Positions 1-4,761 of a stretch of 5,519 nt of DNA are shown piece after piece. The position numbers and the translations under genes were made by a program. The stretch spans positions 1-5,519 of the forward strand of contig DASWIE010000119.1 in NCBI GenBank assembly GCA_036397815.1, in the 5' to 3' direction. Numbering within the stretch: the first letter of the stretch is position 1; every line of letters starts with the position of its first letter. Source of the stretch: DASQFY01 sp036397815 (GTDB taxonomy: Bacteria > Chloroflexota > Limnocylindria > QHBO01). The notes beneath the pieces are model-generated. The model made no database searches. It was not told the DNA's origin and saw only the letters and a list, made by a program, of their open reading frames with translations.

Positions 1-10
1 GCGACCAGAT

Positions 11-77
11 GCCTGGGGACGGCCAAGGGCGAGCGCCGTCATCGCCGGCCGATGATACCGGCATCCGTTCCCCAGGC
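11..77. repeat. Nested inverted repeats, possible branched RNA fold
   Basis: GCCTGGGGA (11-19) is perfectly complementary to TCCCCAGGC (69-77). Nested inside, CGGCC (20-24) pairs with GGCCG (47-51), and GGCGA (28-32) pairs with TCGCC (42-46), leaving a 9-nt loop. GATG (51-54, sharing one base with the previous stem) can pair with CATC (62-65). Together these give a plausible branched fold closed by a 9-bp stem. I recognise no known riboswitch or RNA family, and there is no T-run for a terminator. In DNA this GC-rich, short stems arise easily by chance, so only the outer 9-bp arms are notable. Confidence 0.35.
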
Positions 78-88
78 GCGAATCACAG

Positions 89-129
89 CAGCGTTAGGGG
101 CATCGGACCGGTCGGTCCTGGTTGCGCTG
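89..129. repeat. Imperfect hairpin upstream of sufB
   Basis: The inner stem GGACC (105-109) / GGTCC (114-118) closes a 4-nt loop. The outer stem CAGCG (89-93) / CGCTG (125-129) is separated from it by an asymmetric internal loop. No T-tract follows, so it is not a standard intrinsic terminator. It may form a structured block with the foldback at 11-77, but this could be chance in GC-rich sequence. Confidence 0.25.
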
Positions 130-282
130 AGCACGAATCGAGGCCGATAACCCCCGAATCCGGGCAGCGCAGCCGCGTAAGGATGTCCTCATGCGCGTCT
201 GGTGGCTCAAGCGCAGCTCGCGAGTCATAACGCGAACCACCAGCGCAAATGGGAGGTTGGGGCACCGGCAGGCGGGACGCGG

Positions 283-311
283 TTGACCGTGATGCCGAAT
301 TGCGGGATCAT
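283..311 (+). promoter_or_regulatory. Putative sigma70-type promoter of the suf operon
   Basis: The -35 box TTGACC (283-288) matches 5 of 6 consensus bases. After a 17-bp spacer comes GATCAT (306-311), which matches TATAAT at 4 of 6 positions. The start of transcription would be near 318, giving a leader of about 66-69 nt before sufB. The call is supported by its place directly upstream of the first suf gene and by the palindromic operator that begins at the predicted start point. No mapped start site is available. Confidence 0.5.
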
Positions 312-319
312 GAGCGCGG

Positions 320-344
320 AATACCGACTTATCCAGTCAGGATT
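320..344. promoter_or_regulatory. Putative Rrf2/IscR-type operator
   Basis: This imperfect 25-bp palindrome is centred at 332. The core is GACT (326-329), five bases, then AGTC (335-338). The flanking arms AATACC (320-325) and AGGATT (339-344) raise the match to 8 of 10 base pairs. The core and its 5-bp spacing are those of the E. coli IscR type 1 site (consensus core GACT-RWWWY-AGTC), and the outer arms match partly. It lies just downstream of the predicted -10 box, a position suited to repression. The operon itself encodes an Rrf2 protein with three Cys, the likely ligand of this site. Confidence 0.6.
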
Positions 345-378
345 CACGCAGCTCAACTGGCACCTCCCCCCGCGAATC

Positions 379-382
379 GAGG
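379..382 (+). promoter_or_regulatory. sufB ribosome binding site
   Basis: GAGG lies 1 nt before the first of two tandem ATG codons (384) and 4 nt before the second (387). This spacing favours 387 as the actual initiator, although the two choices differ by only one Met residue. Confidence 0.45.
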
Positions 383-383
383 A

Positions 384-1796
384 ATGATGGCCCTTCCGAA
401 CCCCGCGCTCAGCCAGGTCCCCACCGGCTACAAGTACGGCTGGCACGATGCCGAGAAGCCGCTGCACATCTTCAAGAAGGGGCTCAACGCCGAGATCGTG
501 GCCGAGATCAGCCGGATCAAGGGCGAGCCCAAGTGGATGACCGATATGCGCCTGAAGGCGTATCGGCACTTCGAGGCGCGCCCGATGCCGACCTGGGGCG
601 GCGACATGAGCGGGATCGACTTCCAGGACATCTTCTACTACGTCACCGGGACCGATAAGGCCGTCCAGTCGTGGGACGACGTGCCCGATTACATCCGCCG
701 CACCTACGACCGGCTGGGGATCCCCGAGGCGGAGAAGAAGTACCTCGCCGGGGTCGGTGGCCAGTACGACTCCGAGGTCGTCTACCACAACATCCGTGAG
801 GACCTGGAGAAGCAGGGCGTCATCTTCCTGGGCACCGATCAGGCCCTGAAGGAGCACGAGGAGATCTTCCGCGAGTACTTCGGGACGATCATTCCGGCCA
901 ACGACAACAAGCTGGCCGCACTGAACACCGCGGTCTGGTCCGGCGGGTCGTTCATATACGTGCCGCCGGGGGTCCACGTCGAGCTGCCGCTGCAGGCCTA
1001 CTTCCGGATCAACACCGAGAACATGGGCCAGTTCGAGCGGACGCTGATCATCGCCGACGAGGGGTCGAGCGTGCACTACGTCGAGGGCTGCACCGCCCCG
1101 ACCTACAGCACCGCCAGCCTGCACAGCGCCGTCGTTGAGATCATCGTCAAGAAGGGCGCGCGCGTCCGCTACACGACCATCCAGAACTGGAGCCACAACG
1201 TCTACAACCTCGTCACCAAGCGGGCGGTGGCGTACGAGGACGCGGTCATGGAGTGGGTCGACGGCAACCTCGGCTCCCACCTGACGATGAAGTACCCGAG
1301 CATCTACCTGCTTGGTGAGCGCGCCCACGGCGAGGTGCTCAGCATCGCCTTCGCCGGCGACGGTCAGCACCAGGACGCGGGCGGCAAGGTGATCCACGCC
1401 GCCCCCAACACGACGAGCCTGATCACCTCCAAGTCGATCAGCAAGGGGACCGGGCGGACCAGCTATCGCGGCCTGGTGAAGGTCTACCCCGGCTGCGCGA
1501 AGTCGAAGTCGACGGTGCGCTGTGACGCGCTGATCCTCTCCGACGAGGCGCGCTCGGACACATACCCGTACATGGAGATCGACGAGGAGGACGTCACCAT
1601 CGGTCACGAGGCGACGGTCTCCAAGGTCGGCTCCGAGCAGCTCTTCTACCTGATGAGCCGCGGCCTGTCCGAGGCCGAGGCGAGCGCCATGATCGTGAAC
1701 GGGTTCATCGAGCCGATCGTCAAGGAGCTCCCGATGGAGTACGCGGTCGAGATGAACCGGCTCATCCAGCTCCAGATGGAAGGCGCGGTCGGCTAG
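384..1796 (+). CDS. sufB: Fe-S cluster assembly scaffold protein SufB
   Basis: SufB is the scaffold subunit of the cytoplasmic SufBC2D complex, on which sulfur and iron are built into a nascent Fe-S cluster. The 470-residue product has the family's usual length and contains the hallmark C-terminal stretches SYRGLVKV, RCDALIL, IGHEATVSKVG, QLFYLMSRGLSE and ELPMEYAVEMNRL. By alignment from memory with E. coli SufB, Cys236 (in VEGCTAP) corresponds to sulfur-accepting Cys254, Cys380 (RCDAL) to Cys405, and Glu409 (GHEAT) to Glu434; the last two are cluster-site residues. The residue aligned with E. coli Glu432 is Gly407. There is no intein, unlike some mycobacterial SufB genes. The open frame extends upstream to 249, but that part is not SufB-like and runs through the operator, so a start at 384 or 387 is chosen. 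It is the first gene of the operon, and sufD follows after 4 nt. Confidence 0.97.
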   Translation: MMALPNPALSQVPTGYKYGWHDAEKPLHIFKKGLNAEIVAEISRIKGEPKWMTDMRLKAYRHFEARPMPTWGGDMSGIDFQDIFYYVTGTDKAVQSWDDVPDYIRRTYDRLGIPEAEKKYLAGVGGQYDSEVVYHNIREDLEKQGVIFLGTDQALKEHEEIFREYFGTIIPANDNKLAALNTAVWSGGSFIYVPPGVHVELPLQAYFRINTENMGQFERTLIIADEGSSVHYVEGCTAPTYSTASLHSAVVEIIVKKGARVRYTTIQNWSHNVYNLVTKRAVAYEDAVMEWVDGNLGSHLTMKYPSIYLLGERAHGEVLSIAFAGDGQHQDAGGKVIHAAPNTTSLITSKSISKGTGRTSYRGLVKVYPGCAKSKSTVRCDALILSDEARSDTYPYMEIDEEDVTIGHEATVSKVGSEQLFYLMSRGLSEAEASAMIVNGFIEPIVKELPMEYAVEMNRLIQLQMEGAVG

Positions 1797-1800
1797 ACCG

Positions 1801-3048
1801 ATGAGCGTCCAGGCTCCGGCGGCCGCCATCGACGCGGCCGCCATTGCTGCGATCTCCGAGCGTCTCGGCGAGCCCGACTGGCTGCGCGATCGGCGTGCCG
1901 CCTGGTGGGCGCGCGCCGAGGCGACGCCCTGGCCGACCGGCCTGGAGGAGGAGTGGCGCCGGACGTCGCTGACGGAGCTGCCGCGGGACGCCGCCCTGGC
2001 GCTCCACCCGCCCAGCCTTCGCTTCGCGCTCGACCCCGACCTGGCGGCAGCCGGCGTCGTGTTCAGCGACCTCCGCGAAGCCGTCCGCGAGCACCCGGAG
2101 CTGGTGCAGCGCCACCTCGGTGAGACCACCACCCTCACCTCCCACGCTCATTTCTGGGCGCTGGCCCAGGCGGCATGGACCGGGGGCACGTTTCTGTACG
2201 TGCCCGCCGGAGTGACCGTAGATCGACCGCTCATCGCGCACCTGTCGCAGCCGGCGGGCGCGACGGCCTACCTCCCTCTCAGCCTGGTCGTCGCCGAGCG
2301 CGGGAGCAGCGTCACCCTGCTGGAGGAGATCTCCTCCCCGGATGGGGAGGCATCCTGGTTCGGCGGCATCGCCGACGTTCGCATCGGCCCCGAGGCGCGG
2401 GTGCGCTACGCCAACCTGCAGCTGCTCGGGGACGGCGCCTGGCATATCGGCGCCCAGCGGGTCGAGGTCGCGCAGGACGCCGAGGTGACGACGCTCAACG
2501 CGGAGATCGGCTCATCGGTCACCAAGCTCGGGCTCGACCTGCGCATGGTCGGCACCGGCGGCACCTCCCGTTTGCTCGGCCTGCTGGCGGCGGGCGACAA
2601 GCAGCACATCGACATCAACAGCGTCCAGGACCTGGCGGCCAGCCACACCACCTCGGACCTGCTCTACCTGTCCGCCCTCTACGACGAGGCGCGGGCCGCC
2701 TTCTACGGGGTCACCAAGGTGCGCTCCGAGGCGAAGGGGACGAGCAGCTACCAGGAGTGCCGCAACCTGCTGCTGTCGCCGAATGCCGGCGCCGAGCCGA
2801 TCCCGGTACTCGAGATCGAGACGAACGACATCGTCCGCTGCGGGCACGGCGCCACCGCGGGGGCGATCGACCCGATCCAGCGCTTCTACGCGCAGTCCCG
2901 CGGCCTCTCCGCCGATGAGGCAGAGATCATGATCGTGCGCGGCTTCTTCGAGCAGGTGGTGGCCCAGATTCACTCCGAGCCGATCCGCGAGCGGGTGCTC
3001 GACGCCCTCGCGGGGCGGATCGGCAGCGACGCGGAGGCGGCGGCGTGA
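1801..3048 (+). CDS. sufD: Fe-S cluster assembly protein SufD
   Basis: SufD is the paralogue of SufB that pairs with it in the SufBC2D complex and is needed for iron acquisition and cluster formation. The 415-residue product is close to the usual length (E. coli 423). The N-terminal helical domain has the typical pattern ending in GLEEEWRRTSL (about residues 48-58). The beta-helix core includes FLYVPAGV. The C-terminal part has NLLLSPNA, an RCGHGAT motif and the FYAQSRGLS stretch. His349 in that motif aligns with E. coli SufD His360, the residue thought to pair with SufB Cys405/Glu434 at the cluster site; Cys347 aligns with Cys358. The ATG lies 4 nt after the sufB TAG. The nearest purine-rich stretch, GGAAGG (1778-1783), is 17 nt away, so translation probably depends on coupling to sufB. 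Confidence 0.95.
   Translation: MSVQAPAAAIDAAAIAAISERLGEPDWLRDRRAAWWARAEATPWPTGLEEEWRRTSLTELPRDAALALHPPSLRFALDPDLAAAGVVFSDLREAVREHPELVQRHLGETTTLTSHAHFWALAQAAWTGGTFLYVPAGVTVDRPLIAHLSQPAGATAYLPLSLVVAERGSSVTLLEEISSPDGEASWFGGIADVRIGPEARVRYANLQLLGDGAWHIGAQRVEVAQDAEVTTLNAEIGSSVTKLGLDLRMVGTGGTSRLLGLLAAGDKQHIDINSVQDLAASHTTSDLLYLSALYDEARAAFYGVTKVRSEAKGTSSYQECRNLLLSPNAGAEPIPVLEIETNDIVRCGHGATAGAIDPIQRFYAQSRGLSADEAEIMIVRGFFEQVVAQIHSEPIRERVLDALAGRIGSDAEAAA
3033..3037 (+). promoter_or_regulatory. Ribosome binding site of the Rieske gene
   Basis: GGAGG lies inside the end of sufD, 7 nt before GTG 3045 and 13 nt before ATG 3051. The spacing favours the GTG, which overlaps the sufD stop as GTGA. Confidence 0.55.
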
Positions 3049-3371
3049 CTATGGCGCCCTCCGGCTTCGCGACCGGCCTGCGGGCCAGCGACGTGAGTCC
3101 CGGCACGGTGCGAGTCGTGGAGCTCGACGGCCGTTCGCTGTGCGTGGGCCTGACCGAGGACGGCGAGTGGGGCGCCATCGACAACGTCTGCACCCACGAC
3201 GGTGGTGTGCTGGGCGAAGGCGAGCTTGACGGCGACCTGGTCGAGTGCCCGCGTCACGGCGGCCGCTTCGACCTGTTCAGCGGCCGGGTGCGAGCACTGC
3301 CGCCGGTAGTCCCGGTCAAGGCGTACCGGGTCACGCTGGACGGCGACGAAGTGGTGGTGGAGCTGCCGTGA
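3045..3371 (+). CDS. Rieske-type [2Fe-2S] ferredoxin
   Basis: This is a small soluble Rieske protein of 108 residues with no signal peptide or membrane segment. Both cluster-binding boxes are intact: Cys49-Thr-His51, then 16 residues, then Cys68-Pro-Arg-His71. They would bind a [2Fe-2S] cluster through two Cys and two His. The second box continues as HGGRFDLFSG, and the C-terminal part (PVKAYRVTLDGDEVVVELP) is the normal end of ferredoxin-like Rieske proteins of the NirD / dioxygenase-ferredoxin type. Rieske genes lie between sufD and sufC in actinobacterial suf operons, so the position is conserved and suggests a role with SUF, perhaps as an electron donor or as a client; this is inference. 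The GTG start overlaps the sufD stop and has a well-placed GGAGG. ATG 3051 would shorten the product by two residues. Confidence 0.9.
   Translation: MTMAPSGFATGLRASDVSPGTVRVVELDGRSLCVGLTEDGEWGAIDNVCTHDGGVLGEGELDGDLVECPRHGGRFDLFSGRVRALPPVVPVKAYRVTLDGDEVVVELP
3357..3362 (+). promoter_or_regulatory. Ribosome binding site of the Rrf2 gene
   Basis: GTGGAG, inside the end of the Rieske gene, lies 5 nt before GTG 3368. It supports this GTG over ATG 3245, the first ATG of the same frame, which lies well inside the Rieske gene. Confidence 0.5.
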
Positions 3372-3862
3372 AGCTGTCAACCCGCGCCGAGTACGGCATT
3401 CGCATCCTGGTGGCGCTGGCCCGCTCCGACGAGGACGGCCCGCTGCCGCTCGCCGCGGTGGCGCGCACCGAGAAGCTGCCGCACGCCTACCTTGAGCAGC
3501 TCGTCCGCGTCCTGCGCCGCGCCGGCCTGGTGACCGCGACCCGCGGGCAGGCCGGCGGCTATCGACTGGCCCGGCCCGCCGAGCAGATCAGCCTGGTCGA
3601 GGCGGTGCGGGCGCTCGATGGACCGATCCTGGTGATGCCGTGCGCCGGCCCGGACGACCTGGAGTCCTGCGATCGGCCGCAGGACTGCAGCGTGCACGAC
3701 GTCTTCCTGCGGTTGCACGAGTCGCTGGAGGGAGCCCTGGGCGGCACCAACCTGGCCGAGGTCGCGATCGCGGCCGGCGGCCCGCCCTATCCGGGCGCCG
3801 TGCGTCGACGGCACGCCGCCGAATACGCGAAGGCGGCCGCATCGGCCCCGACGCAGCACTGA
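3368..3862 (+). CDS. Rrf2-family (IscR-like) Fe-S-sensing transcriptional regulator
   Basis: This is a 164-residue regulator beginning KLSTRAEYGIRILVAL, the classic start of Rrf2 proteins, read from a GTG that overlaps the Rieske stop (GTGA). The winged helix-turn-helix spans roughly residues 1-70. The recognition-helix segment YLEQL has Glu43 and Gln44 at the positions of E. coli IscR YLEQL, and the wing is GQAGGYRLARP (60-70). The sensor region has Cys92, Cys101 and Cys107, with His110 three residues after the last Cys. IscR binds [2Fe-2S] through Cys92, Cys98, Cys104 and His107, so the Cys-x5-Cys-x2-His half is the same and the first gap is three residues longer (8 instead of 5). It probably binds a cluster and represses the operon through the palindrome at 320-344. 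NsrR-type NO sensing or another Rrf2 role cannot be excluded. Confidence 0.9.
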   Translation: MKLSTRAEYGIRILVALARSDEDGPLPLAAVARTEKLPHAYLEQLVRVLRRAGLVTATRGQAGGYRLARPAEQISLVEAVRALDGPILVMPCAGPDDLESCDRPQDCSVHDVFLRLHESLEGALGGTNLAEVAIAAGGPPYPGAVRRRHAAEYAKAAASAPTQH

Positions 3863-3875
3863 ATCGATAGCCGTC

Positions 3876-3881
3876 AAGGAG
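3876..3881 (+). promoter_or_regulatory. sufC ribosome binding site at unusual distance
   Basis: AAGGAG is a strong Shine-Dalgarno match, but it lies 15 nt before ATG 3897, longer than the usual 5-9. There is no in-frame ATG, GTG or TTG between them, so 3897 remains the best start. Confidence 0.4.
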
Positions 3882-3896
3882 CAGTTCGACACGCGT

Positions 3897-4751
3897 ATGA
3901 CCGATCAGCTGGAGATCCGCGACCTCGAGGTCAGCATCGCTCGCAAGAAGATCCTCAAGGGCCTGTCGCTGACCGTGCGGCAGGGAGAGGTGCACGCCCT
4001 GATGGGCCCCAACGGATCGGGCAAGACGAGCCTGGCCTACACGCTGATGGGCCACCCCGACTACGTGGTCGACGCCGGGACGATCACCTGGCGCGGGGTG
4101 AGCCTGCTGAAGATGGCGCCGGACAAGCGCGGGCGGATGGGCCTCTTCCTCGCCTTCCAGTACCCCAGCGCCATCCCCGGGGTGACGGTCGCCAGCTTCC
4201 TGCGCAACACCTACAACGCCATCCATCACCCCAAGCAGGCGGCTGCCGACGAGTCCGGCGGCTCGATGCCGAAGTACACCGGCATCCCGCTCGCCAAGTT
4301 CCGCAAGCTGATGGAGGAGAAGATGGACCTCCTCCACATGGACCGCTCGATGGCGGCGCGCTACGTGAACGACGGCTTCTCCGGCGGCGAGAAGAAGCGG
4401 CTGGAGATGCTCCAGATGGCGATCCTCGCCCCCCAGATGGCGATCCTGGACGAGACCGATTCGGGCCTCGACATCGACGCGCTGAAGAACGTGGCCGAGG
4501 GGATCAACGCCACCCTCTCACCCGAGATGGGAGTGCTGATGATCACCCACTACCAGCGCATGCTGAACTACGTCAAGCCGCAGTTCGTGCACGTCCTGCT
4601 CGACGGGCGGGTCGTCATGTCCGGCGGCGAGGAGCTCAGCCATCAGCTCGAGGCGAACGGCTATGACTGGGTTCGGCAGCAAGTTGGCCTGCCGGCCGGG
4701 GTCGGCGACGAGGCCTCCGAGGCACCCGAGCCCGTGGCAGAGCACGCGTAG
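3897..4751 (+). CDS. sufC: Fe-S cluster assembly ATPase SufC
   Basis: SufC is the ABC-type ATPase of the soluble SufBC2D complex. ATP binding makes two SufC subunits dimerise and drives structural change in SufB-SufD. The 284-residue product has every nucleotide-binding motif: Walker A GPNGSGKTS (37-45, Lys43), Q-loop Gln88 in FQYP, signature FSGGEKKR (161-168), Walker B ILDETDSGLD (183-192, with Asp185 and Glu186), and H-loop His218 (MITHYQ). FSGGEKKR and DETDSGLDIDAL are characteristic of SufC rather than of transport ATPases. It is longer than E. coli SufC (248) because of an extended stretch around residues 106-135 and an acidic Ala/Glu/Pro-rich tail from about 266. It is separated from the regulator gene by 34 nt, the largest gap in the operon. 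Confidence 0.96.
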   Translation: MTDQLEIRDLEVSIARKKILKGLSLTVRQGEVHALMGPNGSGKTSLAYTLMGHPDYVVDAGTITWRGVSLLKMAPDKRGRMGLFLAFQYPSAIPGVTVASFLRNTYNAIHHPKQAAADESGGSMPKYTGIPLAKFRKLMEEKMDLLHMDRSMAARYVNDGFSGGEKKRLEMLQMAILAPQMAILDETDSGLDIDALKNVAEGINATLSPEMGVLMITHYQRMLNYVKPQFVHVLLDGRVVMSGGEELSHQLEANGYDWVRQQVGLPAGVGDEASEAPEPVAEHA

Positions 4752-4761
4752 ACTTAGACCG

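Larger units (their letters stand above)
1..282. other. Upstream region without a convincing gene
   Basis: I see no convincing coding sequence here. The short open frames on either strand have low-complexity, Arg/Pro/Ser-rich translations with no recognisable family, and none has a good ribosome binding site. The stretch contains several inverted repeats (annotated separately) and four scattered copies of the hexamer CGAATC within the first 383 bases. It could be an intergenic region, or an untranslated tail of a gene lying to the left of the window. No T-rich intrinsic terminator and no tRNA is visible. Confidence 0.6.

Noticed and set aside
147..172. Possible IscR type 2-like site
   Set aside because: The first eight bases (ATAACCCC) fit the left half of the E. 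coli type 2 consensus, but the right half matches poorly and the position is more than 100 bp upstream of the predicted promoter.
201..241. Possible tRNA or riboswitch arm (GGTGG...TCGCG-loop-CGCGA...CCACC)
   Set aside because: The loop AGTCATAA resembles a Met anticodon region, but there is no T-loop, acceptor stem or D-arm in the right place, and the outer stem has a large asymmetric bulge.
134..382. 10-bp direct repeat CGAATCGAGG at 134-143 and 373-382
   Set aside because: Only two copies with no regular spacing or palindromic form. The second copy overlaps the sufB ribosome site. Likely chance.
249..383. Upstream extension of the sufB frame from the ATG at 249
   Set aside because: The 45 extra residues are not SufB-like, run through the predicted promoter and operator, and would make the protein unusually long at its N-terminus. 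The GAGG before 384/387 supports the shorter form.
1500..1540. Possible intein insertion at the conserved SufB cysteine region
   Set aside because: SufB inteins are known in mycobacteria, but here the sequence runs without interruption through the whole conserved C-terminal region and the protein is of normal length.
225..2138. A 637-codon open frame on the minus strand opposite sufB and early sufD
   Set aside because: The translation is rich in Arg, Gly, Val, Asp and Leu, with no recognisable domain, and is the mirror of GC-biased codons of sufB/sufD. Those genes on the other strand have clear family motifs throughout.
3245..3367. Longer form of the Rrf2 regulator starting at ATG 3245
   Set aside because: The extra 41 residues are low-complexity shadow translation of the Rieske gene. 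Rrf2 proteins begin exactly at the KLST motif reached by GTG 3368, which has a ribosome site and overlaps the Rieske stop.
3588..4337. 249-codon minus-strand open frame opposite the regulator and sufC
   Set aside because: No recognisable family and low-complexity Arg/Pro-rich C-terminus. The plus-strand genes across the same stretch have intact motifs.
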